This document shows positions 32,978-38,645 of a stretch of 38,645 nucleotides of DNA, in pieces. Under the pieces are notes generated by a model. The model was given only the letters and a program-made list of their open reading frames with translations, had not been told where the DNA came from and ran no database searches. Numbering within the stretch: the stretch's first letter is position 1; each line of letters begins with the position of its first letter. The stretch covers positions 1 through 38,645 of the forward strand of contig CALHUY010000033.1 in the NCBI GenBank assembly GCA_938039295.1, in the 5' to 3' direction. This DNA is from an uncultured Solobacterium sp. Its GTDB lineage: Bacteria; Bacillota_I; Bacilli_A; Erysipelotrichales; Erysipelotrichaceae. The translations under genes were made by a program, and so were the position numbers.

Positions 32978-33556
32978 TTAAAACCAAGGAATTGGGAATG
33001 TATTCGAAGAATCAATGAGCTTATAACGCTTGAGTACAGGTGCTAATGCATTGAATACAATGACTAGTAAAATGACTTCAATAGGGAATAAGAGAGAATT
33101 CTTAATTAAGCTCTTTGTGAAGTAGAAAATATAACCTTTGCCATACAACATAGAACTCCAAAGTGATCCAACTACTACAGTTACAAATAATGAGTTGATG
33201 AGTTTTGCAATGATAATCTTAACCACAGTAATTTTCTGCTTGTATAAGAAACATGACCATACGAAGCAGGCAAGTACTGGTGTTAGTGTATAGCCAGCAA
33301 AGTAGACACCATCACCACCTAAGAAGAAACCGAGATTATCGGTGATAATTGCGGACAGTGCTCCAGCTACTGGACCAAGAATGGATGATTCAATTGCAAG
33401 TAGTATAAAGCCAAATCCTACTTTTAAGTTCTCGGATACTGGGAAGTAGAGCTTAGATACGACAATCTTGAGTGCGATAAATACACCCATTAATGCAAGA
33501 TACTTTACTGATTTTAGTTTTGATGCGGATGAATTCCAAAATTCTTTATTAAACAT
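32978..33556 (-). CDS. folT: Folate-specific ECF transporter substrate-binding (S) component
   Basis: This 192-residue membrane protein has about six helices. LALMGVFIALKIVVSKLYFP and VGFGFILLAIESSILGPVAG are typical of ECF S components, with a GVYFAGYTLTPVLACFVW segment as in FolT. It captures folate and works with the shared EcfAA'T energising module, which is not in this window. A tetrahydrofolate riboswitch directly upstream independently supports the folate assignment. The ribosome-binding site AAGGAAGG lies inside the riboswitch-linked hairpin. It is transcribed alone and ends at its own terminator. Confidence 0.92.
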   Translation of the reverse strand: MFNKEFWNSSASKLKSVKYLALMGVFIALKIVVSKLYFPVSENLKVGFGFILLAIESSILGPVAGALSAIITDNLGFFLGGDGVYFAGYTLTPVLACFVWSCFLYKQKITVVKIIIAKLINSLFVTVVVGSLWSSMLYGKGYIFYFTKSLIKNSLLFPIEVILLVIVFNALAPVLKRYKLIDSSNTFPIPWF

Positions 33557-33558
33557 AT

Positions 33559-33594
33559 AAAAACCTTCCTTTCACATCCATTTGTGAAGAAAGG
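33559..33594 (-). terminator. Riboswitch-linked terminator covering the folT ribosome site
   Basis: On the minus strand CCTTTCTTCACA pairs with TGTGAA-A-GGAAGG with one bulged A, followed by TTTTT. The right arm contains the folT Shine-Dalgarno, so the same hairpin could block both transcription and translation. Confidence 0.8.
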
Positions 33595-33607
33595 CTTTCG
33601 TTCACAT

Positions 33608-33690
33608 AATGGGAGTTGTAATGACCGCAAGCTATGCTTTTCGTCTGTAGGGACCCGTTCCATACAGCACTTAACGCCAATTACGTTTAT
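33608..33690 (-). ncRNA. Tetrahydrofolate (THF) riboswitch
   Basis: Read on the minus strand, the conserved THF riboswitch bases appear in order: GGCGTTAAGTG, GGAACGGG, ACGAAAAGC, and GCTTGCGGTC. GTAAT (33680-33684) pairs with ATTAC (33618-33622) to close the aptamer, and CTGTA with TACAG forms an inner stem. The class binds reduced folates and usually represses folate transport or synthesis genes; folT follows, with a terminator between them. Confidence 0.9.
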
Positions 33691-33718
33691 AACATAGCAT
33701 AAGTATGTGCAATGTCAA
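33691..33718 (-). promoter_or_regulatory. folT promoter
   Basis: On the minus strand a perfect TTGACA (33713-33718) is followed after 16 bases by TATGTT (33691-33696), placing the transcript start just before the riboswitch. Confidence 0.6.
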
Positions 33719-33737
33719 ATGGTGTGCTTGGAATTCA

Positions 33738-33746
33738 TGTTATAAT
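33738..33746 (+). promoter_or_regulatory. Extended -10 promoter of the U32 operon
   Basis: TGTTATAAT ends eight bases before the ATG at 33755, so the leader would be one or two bases. No clear -35 box is visible. Confidence 0.55.
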
Positions 33747-33754
33747 AGGGCGGT

Positions 33755-34636
33755 ATGAAGAAAATATCAGTTACATGTGAAAGAAAAGAAGATATCGCAC
33801 TGCTTAAAGAAGCAGGTGCAGATGAAGTAATTGTTGCACTCGAAGGAGGAGTATTTAGCTCGCTCCATGCTTTTTCGATTGCGCAGATTGAAGAACTATT
33901 AACGCAAGCACGTTTGATGCAGATACAGCTGTTTGTGCTCATGAATCGTCTGTTTCCACAAAGCGAAATCAAACATGCACAACAAGAACTCCAACAGTTA
34001 CTAGAGATGGGGGTTGATGGTGTTATTATCGCAGATCCTGGACTATATCAAGTAGCCAAGGATTTGTCATTAGAAGATAAACTCATCTACAGCCCAGAAA
34101 CCCTAGTAACCTCTGCAGAAGACGCAAAGTTTTGGCTATCGACAGGAATGTATTCGGTGAATATTTCACCGCTTTTAACAGAGGAGGAAATCTTGAAGAT
34201 TGCCTCAAGTGTACGTCATTGTGGTATTCAGGTATTTGGATACCTACTCATGAGTATTTCTAAGCGACCACTATTAACAGCATATCAAGAAGTCGCAAAT
34301 ATTGAAGAGCCTTTACATCATAACCGTCATCTATACCTTCGTGAACAAAAGCGTGATGGTATGATGCCAGCATATGAAAATGAAGCAGGTATGATGATCT
34401 ATACAGATTTCGTACAGGAATCATTTGCGTGGTTAAAGCCTTTTTCAAACGCGGGCATTCAGCGTTTTGAAATGTATGGAAACTATATTCCACAAGCAGC
34501 ACTATTAGATGCGGTACGGATGTATCGTCGTGTGCTTGATGGGGAAGATGGCGAGAGTGTTAGAAAGGAATTTGTTCTCAAATATCCAGAATTACCTGTA
34601 TCTGATGGATATTATGGACAGAAGACGATCAGATAA
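33755..34636 (+). CDS. U32-family protein, tRNA 5-hydroxyuridine synthesis type (TrhP1-like)
   Basis: This 293-residue protein is a short U32 'peptidase' family member like Bacillus YrrN (TrhP1). That protein and its neighbour YrrO (TrhP2) take part in making 5-hydroxyuridine at tRNA position 34. Landmarks are LLKEAGADEVIVALEGG, LMQIQLFVLMNRLFP, GVDGVIIADPGL and FGYLLMSISKRPLL. It lacks the four-Cys iron-sulfur motif carried by the next gene. A nearly leaderless start is predicted. A longer U32 gene follows after four bases, reproducing the yrrN-yrrO order. Proteolysis is not expected. Confidence 0.8.
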   Translation: MKKISVTCERKEDIALLKEAGADEVIVALEGGVFSSLHAFSIAQIEELLTQARLMQIQLFVLMNRLFPQSEIKHAQQELQQLLEMGVDGVIIADPGLYQVAKDLSLEDKLIYSPETLVTSAEDAKFWLSTGMYSVNISPLLTEEEILKIASSVRHCGIQVFGYLLMSISKRPLLTAYQEVANIEEPLHHNRHLYLREQKRDGMMPAYENEAGMMIYTDFVQESFAWLKPFSNAGIQRFEMYGNYIPQAALLDAVRMYRRVLDGEDGESVRKEFVLKYPELPVSDGYYGQKTIR

Positions 34637-34640
34637 AGTT

Positions 34641-35852
34641 ATGATGAAGAAACCTGAATTATTAGCCCCAGCAGGGGATCTGAATCGTTGTAAGACAGCG
34701 ATTCGTTATGGTGCTGATGCGGTCTATATTGGTGGACAATCCTATTCCTTACGCTCAAGAGCTTCCAACTTTACGATGGAAGATATCAAGGAAGCATGTG
34801 CTTTCGCACGCCAGTATAACGCGCATATCCATGTCACAACCAATGTCATTCCTCACGAAGAAGACTATGAGGGCTTACGCGAGTATTTAATGAAGTTAGA
34901 AGAGTATGGTGTTACAGCGATTATCGCAGCCTCACCATCGATTATGAAACTAGCACGTGAATGTGCACCAAAGTTAGAAATTCACTGTTCCACACAGATG
35001 AGTATTACCAATGTAGAAACAGCTAAATTCTTACACGAACAGTTAGGACTAGACCGTGCAGTACTTGCACGTGAATGTTCGATTGAAGATATCTATGCCA
35101 TCACAAAGGAATGTCCGGTGGATACAGAAGCTTTTATCCATGGTGGTATGTGTGTAAACTACTCTGGTAGATGTACACTATCCAACCGTATGACATTGCG
35201 AGATGCTAACCGTGGAGGTTGCGCACAAAGTTGTCGTTGGCAATATCATGTTTATCAAGATGATAAGGAATTAAATACAGATATTTTATATTCCATGGGT
35301 TCTAAGGACCTACTAGCAGCGGATTATATGTATGAATTGATGGATGCAGGTGTTAGTTCCTTAAAGATTGAAGGACGCATGAAGACAGAGTATTATGTCG
35401 CATCTGTTGTTAGTGCATATCGACATTTGATTGATGAGATTGCAGAAAATGATGGACCACTTTCACCAGAAAGATTGGCATATCATAAAAAGGAAATCTC
35501 ACGTGCTGAAAATCGCCAGACAACAACAGCATTCTATCCTGGTGAAGCAGGATTAAATACACTCATCTATCATGCATACTCTGATGCGGATGTTAATCAT
35601 GACTTCCTAGCCAAAGTTGCCGGATACGATCAAGACGCAAATGTTGCCTACTTAGAGACACGTAATGCATTTGATGTTGGTGAAATGTTAGAAGTGATTT
35701 CACCTGGCAAAGACAAGCGTACTTTCAGAGTTGAATGGATCAAAGATCCAAAGGGAGAATACCTTGTAAGTTCTAGACGTCCAATGGTCGTTGTGCAGGT
35801 TCCAATCCCATTTGAGATTGGTGAAAATGATCTGGTGCGGAGGGCACGCTAA
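34641..35852 (+). CDS. U32-family protein, tRNA 5-hydroxyuridine synthesis type (TrhP2-like)
   Basis: This 403-residue U32 protein begins MMKKPELLAPAGDLNRCKTA, the family start, followed by AIRYGADAVYIGGQSYSLR and the conserved EIHCSTQMSITN. The Cys set CVNYSGRC...GGCAQSCRW would hold an iron-sulfur cluster, and SLKIEGRMKTEYYVA is the U32 signature. A C-terminal beta domain follows. It corresponds to Bacillus YrrO (TrhP2) and E. coli TrhP (YegQ), which use prephenate for tRNA U34 hydroxylation. ATG 34641 is chosen; an in-frame start at 34509 lies inside the previous gene. Its TAA overlaps the next ATG by one base. Confidence 0.87.
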   Translation: MMKKPELLAPAGDLNRCKTAIRYGADAVYIGGQSYSLRSRASNFTMEDIKEACAFARQYNAHIHVTTNVIPHEEDYEGLREYLMKLEEYGVTAIIAASPSIMKLARECAPKLEIHCSTQMSITNVETAKFLHEQLGLDRAVLARECSIEDIYAITKECPVDTEAFIHGGMCVNYSGRCTLSNRMTLRDANRGGCAQSCRWQYHVYQDDKELNTDILYSMGSKDLLAADYMYELMDAGVSSLKIEGRMKTEYYVASVVSAYRHLIDEIAENDGPLSPERLAYHKKEISRAENRQTTTAFYPGEAGLNTLIYHAYSDADVNHDFLAKVAGYDQDANVAYLETRNAFDVGEMLEVISPGKDKRTFRVEWIKDPKGEYLVSSRRPMVVVQVPIPFEIGENDLVRRAR

Positions 35853-36568
35853 TGTTGCTAGAAGGAAATGTTAGTGTAAAAGCTGCCATTCTTGGAAATC
35901 ATCGCAAGGTAGAAAAACTCTACTATGATAAACATAAAAATGATAAAGACTTAAACTTTATCTTACATCGTGCAAAGGAAAAAGGAATTCCATGCATGCC
36001 ATTAGAGCGTGAAGAAATCAATGCAATGGCAACTGGCAGAACACACGGTGGATTGGTTGCGGATGCTAGCCCAAGAATCTACCAAGATCTATCCGAATGC
36101 ATGCATGGCAAAACACCATTTCTTGTATTGCTAGAAGGGGTGGAAGATCCATTTAATTTAGGTTATATTATCCGTACTTTATATAGTGCAGGTTGTGATG
36201 GATTAATTCTACCTAGACATGATTGGACAAGTGCGGAAAGTACGATTGCTAAGTCTAGTGCAGGTGCATTCGAATACATGAATATTGTGATGTCTGATGA
36301 CTTACCACAACTTGTAAAAGACCTTAAAAAACAAGGTATCATGACTTATGCAGCGATGCGTAAAGACGCTATCACCTATCTAGAAGCTGACTATCGTAAA
36401 CCATGTTTGTTGGCCATCGGTGGTGAGATGAGAGGACTATCATCAGCAGTGCGAAATGAGATTGAGCAGAATATCTATATTCCATACGCAAATGATTTCC
36501 GCAATGCATTAAACGCAGCGAGTGCTGCCGCAGTATTATCCTTTGAAGTCTATCGACAAAGACAATAA
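35852..36568 (+). CDS. SpoU/TrmH-family RNA methyltransferase
   Basis: This 238-residue protein has an N-terminal substrate-binding region (MLLEGNVSVKAAILG) and a C-terminal SPOUT domain with the knot motifs EGVEDPFNLGYIIRTLYSAG, LAIGGEMRGLS and NALNAASAAAVLSFE. The usual SLNVS reads ALNAAS. It should 2'-O-methylate a ribose in tRNA or rRNA; the position is unknown. GGAGG and a TAATG overlap couple it to the U32 gene. It is followed by a terminator, ending this operon. Confidence 0.86.
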   Translation: MLLEGNVSVKAAILGNHRKVEKLYYDKHKNDKDLNFILHRAKEKGIPCMPLEREEINAMATGRTHGGLVADASPRIYQDLSECMHGKTPFLVLLEGVEDPFNLGYIIRTLYSAGCDGLILPRHDWTSAESTIAKSSAGAFEYMNIVMSDDLPQLVKDLKKQGIMTYAAMRKDAITYLEADYRKPCLLAIGGEMRGLSSAVRNEIEQNIYIPYANDFRNALNAASAAAVLSFEVYRQRQ

Positions 36569-36571
36569 TCA

Positions 36572-36595
36572 CCCGAAGAAATTCGGGTTTTTATT
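36572..36595 (+). terminator. Intrinsic terminator of the U32/TrmH operon
   Basis: CCCGAA (36572-36577) pairs with TTCGGG (36582-36587) around GAAA, followed by TTTTTATTT. Confidence 0.85.
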
Positions 36596-36636
36596 TGAAC
36601 TATGATAAAATAGTACACGATAAGGAATTAGAAGAC

Positions 36637-37389
36637 ATGCATACAATTCAAGAAAAAATTATCCAATATTGGACCAATCGTGCCGGGAGTTATTCTGTTG
36701 AAAATAATGAGGAGCTAACAGGGACATCTACGGTTGCTTGGCTAAACGAACTCACAAGACACTTTCCAAAGAAGAAAGATCTAAAGATATTAGATATTGG
36801 GACTGGACCAGGGTTTATGGCAATTCTTCTCAGTCGAGCAGGTTACCAGGTGACGGGTATCGACTGTACCGAAGAGATGTTAAAACAAGCTCATGAAAAC
36901 GCAAGAAAGTATCATCTTTCCATTCGTTTTCTCAAACAACCAGCAGAACATCTAGAGTTTGAAGATGATTCGGTTGATGTGATTATCAACCGTAATCTAA
37001 CGTGGAACCTAGAGAATCCTATACTCGCATATCAAGAGTGGTATCGTGTACTAAAGCCATCGGGCAAACTGATTATCTTCGATGCGAATTGGTATCACTA
37101 CTTATTCTCTGAAGAGTTACGCAAAGCGTATGAAGAGGACCGTCAAAATGTAAAACGTGCACATCTATATGACCATAATATTGGTGTAAACTTTGACCAG
37201 ATGGAACGTATCGCAGAACAATTACCAATGACACTAATAGATAGACCGTCATGGGATAAAGAAGAACTTAAGAAGATCGGCTTTCAAGATATTCAGATTG
37301 ATACAGAAGTATATCAAAGAGTATGGACACAAGAGGAGAAGATTAATTACGCTTCTACACCTCTGTTTGAAATCGTCGCTACGAAATAG
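36637..37389 (+). CDS. Class I SAM-dependent methyltransferase
   Basis: This 250-residue Rossmann-fold methyltransferase has the SAM motif ILDIGTGPGFMAILLSRAGY, the acidic loop GIDCTEEML, and RVLKPSGKLIIFDANW after motif III. It resembles UbiE/COQ5-like small-molecule methyltransferases; the substrate is unknown. ATG 36637 has AAGGA ten bases upstream and gives MHTIQEKIIQYW. A TTG at 36595 would fall beside the terminator T-tract and a candidate -10 (TAAAAT at 36606-36611), so it is rejected. The next gene begins seven bases after the stop. Confidence 0.85.
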   Translation: MHTIQEKIIQYWTNRAGSYSVENNEELTGTSTVAWLNELTRHFPKKKDLKILDIGTGPGFMAILLSRAGYQVTGIDCTEEMLKQAHENARKYHLSIRFLKQPAEHLEFEDDSVDVIINRNLTWNLENPILAYQEWYRVLKPSGKLIIFDANWYHYLFSEELRKAYEEDRQNVKRAHLYDHNIGVNFDQMERIAEQLPMTLIDRPSWDKEELKKIGFQDIQIDTEVYQRVWTQEEKINYASTPLFEIVATK

Positions 37390-37396
37390 GTGTGGT

Positions 37397-38140
37397 ATGA
37401 TTATGACTATGGAAAAGATAAGTTCATTACAGAATGCAAAAATTAAAAACTGGACTCTACTACATAAGAAGAAACATCGTGACGAAACAGGTTTATTTCT
37501 GGTAGAAGGTGAGCATCTTATTAAAGAAGCTCTAGCGGCTAATGCCGTAGAAACCATTGTGACAGATACAACGTCACCGTTTGACTTTGAACAGGTGGTA
37601 GAAGTAACACCAGCCATTATGGCAAAGTTATCTGAGAATGTTTCGAATGTGCATTACATTGCGGTTTGTCGTCAACGTAAGTTAGATATCACAAAACAGA
37701 ATCGTCTTTTATTACTAGATGGCATTCAAGATCCTGGTAATCTTGGTACATTGATTCGTACTGCAATTTCATTTGGCTTTGATGGCGTATATTGTTCAAC
37801 TGAGACTTGTGACCTTTACAACGATAAAGCAATTCGTTCTACCCAAGGCGCATTATTCCATATTCCTGTTGTACGCAAAGACTTCTCCACTTTAATTCCT
37901 GCTTTACAAAGTCAGGGTGTAAAAGTCATTGCGACTTCCTTACAGGAATCTACGACAATGAGTGAGATACCTGTAACAGAATGTATGGCATTTGTGATGG
38001 GAAATGAAGGACAGGGTGTTCATCAAGATATCATTACTCAGGCTGACTATCGTGTACGCATTGAAATGGAAGGCTTTGAGTCTCTAAATGTAGCAGTAGC
38101 AGGTGGGATTATTATGTATCACTACCGGAGTAGCAAATGA
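37397..38140 (+). CDS. SpoU/TrmH-family RNA methyltransferase (YsgA-like)
   Basis: This 247-residue protein has an N-terminal L30e-like substrate-binding domain (ISSLQNAKIKNWTLLHKKKH, then TGLFLVEGEHLIKEAL) and a C-terminal SPOUT domain. The latter has LLLDGIQDPGNLGTLIRTAI, AFVMGNEGQG and SLNVAVAGGIIMYHY. It corresponds to Bacillus YsgA-type ribose 2'-O-methyltransferases of rRNA. ATG 37397 follows AGGTG; two further in-frame ATGs lie six and twelve bases on. An apparent 33-codon upstream extension lies within the preceding gene. Its stop overlaps the next ATG by four bases. Confidence 0.88.
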   Translation: MIMTMEKISSLQNAKIKNWTLLHKKKHRDETGLFLVEGEHLIKEALAANAVETIVTDTTSPFDFEQVVEVTPAIMAKLSENVSNVHYIAVCRQRKLDITKQNRLLLLDGIQDPGNLGTLIRTAISFGFDGVYCSTETCDLYNDKAIRSTQGALFHIPVVRKDFSTLIPALQSQGVKVIATSLQESTTMSEIPVTECMAFVMGNEGQGVHQDIITQADYRVRIEMEGFESLNVAVAGGIIMYHYRSSK

Positions 38141-38544
38141 GTCGGAAGCAGTATCCAGACTATTCATTAAAAGATTTACAACCATCCCAGTTTTATATTT
38201 CGCAAGTGAAACTATCGAACATTCAAGCATGGTTTCATAAAGATGATTTATCAAACTTTAAACCTTTACCTGTGAAGGTATTAGATGGTGTTCCAATCTT
38301 GACGGATGGACATACAAGGGCAGTCTTTGCAATACTTGCAGGTTTAGAATCGGTACCATTAGTCTATGATGAAGATGAACTAGATTGGAATCTATATCGT
38401 TATTGTGTAGAACAATGTAAACAAAGAGGAATTCATTCTCCATATGATTTGGTTGACAGAGTTATTTCTGCTCATGACTATGAAGAAAAGTGGATTGGCT
38501 GGTGTAATCAAATACACACTAAGCTACAACAAGATCAAAAGTAA
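38137..38544 (+). CDS. Small ParB-like (DGHxR) protein, copy 1
   Basis: This 135-residue protein has a central ParB/sulfiredoxin-like fragment: LPVKVLDGVPILTDGHTRAV, with DGHTRA at residues 57-62 as in the ParB nucleotide-binding loop. A Tyr/Trp-rich C-terminal part (EEKWIGWCNQIHTKL) follows. I do not know a defined function; it lacks a DNA-binding helix-turn-helix. Its ATG overlaps the TrmH stop (ATGA). Immediately beyond, on the opposite strand, lies the C-terminal end of a near-identical second copy, so the gene has been duplicated tail to tail. Confidence 0.78.
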   Translation: MSRKQYPDYSLKDLQPSQFYISQVKLSNIQAWFHKDDLSNFKPLPVKVLDGVPILTDGHTRAVFAILAGLESVPLVYDEDELDWNLYRYCVEQCKQRGIHSPYDLVDRVISAHDYEEKWIGWCNQIHTKLQQDQK

Positions 38545-38579
38545 AAGGCACATCGAGCGATGTGCCTTTTACTTTTGAT
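38534..38579. terminator. Bidirectional terminator, 22-bp perfect hairpin
   Basis: The stem 38534-38555 pairs perfectly with 38558-38579 around AG. The GGCACATCG/CGATGTGCC core is flanked by AAAA and TTTT, serving both convergent ParB-like genes. Confidence 0.85.
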
Positions 38580-38583
38580 TCTG

Positions 38584-38645
38584 TTATAACTTAGTGTTTA
38601 TTTGATCACACCAGCCAATCCACTTCTCTTCATATTCATTAGCAG
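38584..38645 (-). CDS. ParB-like protein copy 2, C-terminal end only
   Basis: Twenty codons of a minus-strand frame are visible before the window edge, ending in TAA at 38584-38586. They read ANEYEEKWIGWCDQINTKL, against AHDYEEKWIGWCNQIHTKL in copy 1. The start is outside the window. This copy lacks the extra QQDQK tail because its stop comes earlier. Confidence 0.8.
   Translation of the reverse strand, partial: ANEYEEKWIGWCDQINTKL

Larger units (their letters stand above)
38468..38645. repeat. Inverted duplication centred between two convergent ParB-like genes
   Basis: The arm 38468-38555 and the reverse complement of 38558-38645 match at about 88 positions with roughly ten differences. 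The innermost 22 bp are perfect around a two-base AG centre. The right arm runs to the window edge, so the true extent is longer. Confidence 0.9.

Noticed and set aside
34509..34640. N-terminal extension of the second U32 gene
   Set aside because: It lies in the coding part of the first U32 gene; family proteins begin at KPELLAPAGD.
33755..35852. Collagenase or secreted protease role of the U32 pair
   Set aside because: No signal peptide, and the gene order matches yrrN-yrrO, whose products act in tRNA modification.
37298..37396. N-terminal extension of the YsgA-like gene into the preceding gene
   Set aside because: It overlaps the methyltransferase C-terminus, begins without a ribosome site, and homologs begin near the EKISSLQNAK segment.
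1..38645. CRISPR arrays, tRNA, rRNA, integrases, transposases or phage genes
   Set aside because: None seen on either strand; the window reads as ordinary chromosomal backbone without mobile-element marks, apart from the inverted duplication at the right edge.

Overview
This window looks like chromosomal backbone of a low-GC Gram-positive bacterium. Protein resemblance (BMP lipoprotein nucleoside transporter, YrrN/YrrO-type U32 pair, WYL regulator, stand-alone QueH, DUF1722 protein) suggests the Erysipelotrichia (Solobacterium/Bulleidia-like), but that placement is inference. Genes are dense on both strands, with strong Shine-Dalgarno sites at most starts and paired intrinsic terminators at convergent ends. 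I see no rRNA, tRNA, CRISPR array, phage or insertion sequence, and no stretch over 300 bases without a gene.

Layout. 1-2.8 kb: 3' end of a HAD phosphatase, then converging RNA-modification genes (RluA-type pseudouridine synthase, RlmCD-type uracil methyltransferase). 3.0-8.1 kb: BMP-family ABC nucleoside importer (lipoprotein, double ATPase, two permeases), with two large hairpins separating the lipoprotein from the ATPase. 8.2-10.2 kb: CarD-like regulator followed by a cytoplasmic alpha-amylase. 10.2-10.9 kb: yybP-ykoY manganese riboswitch, terminator and mntP. 11.0-11.8 kb: overlapping DUF1722 (YbgA) and pyrimidine-dimer-glycosylase-like genes. 11.9-13.5 kb: WYL regulator and Sir2 deacylase on the minus strand, facing a membrane protein, CDF metal exporter, YunD-like phosphoesterase and EamA transporter run (13.6-17.6 kb). 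17.7-19.6 kb: htpG behind a CIRCE operator. 19.8-22.0 kb: XRE regulator, RlmA-type methyltransferase, and a TetR regulator with a coiled-coil partner behind a palindromic operator. 22.0-24.9 kb: tgt-queA-queH queuosine operon. 25.0-26.3 kb: membrane protein, ArsR-type metal sensor and DEDDh exonuclease. 26.5-28.8 kb: large secreted surface protein. 28.9-30.1 kb: nitroreductase and a degenerate pyrophosphatase-like protein. 30.1-32.9 kb: YggS, aminotransferase and a zinc-dependent phospholipase C-like protein on the minus strand. 33.0-33.7 kb: folT behind a tetrahydrofolate riboswitch. 33.8-38.5 kb: two U32 proteins (tRNA hydroxyuridine type), two SpoU methyltransferases, a class I methyltransferase and a ParB-like small protein. 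The right edge enters a convergent second copy of the ParB-like gene.

Themes. At least nine genes modify tRNA or rRNA. Metal homeostasis recurs (Mn riboswitch-mntP, CDF exporter, ArsR sensor). Several genes have a -10 box only 6-8 bases before the start codon and no Shine-Dalgarno, which suggests leaderless transcripts. The most unusual structures are the inverted gene duplication at the right edge, the DUF1722/UV-glycosylase pair, and the hairpins inside the nucleoside-transporter operon.
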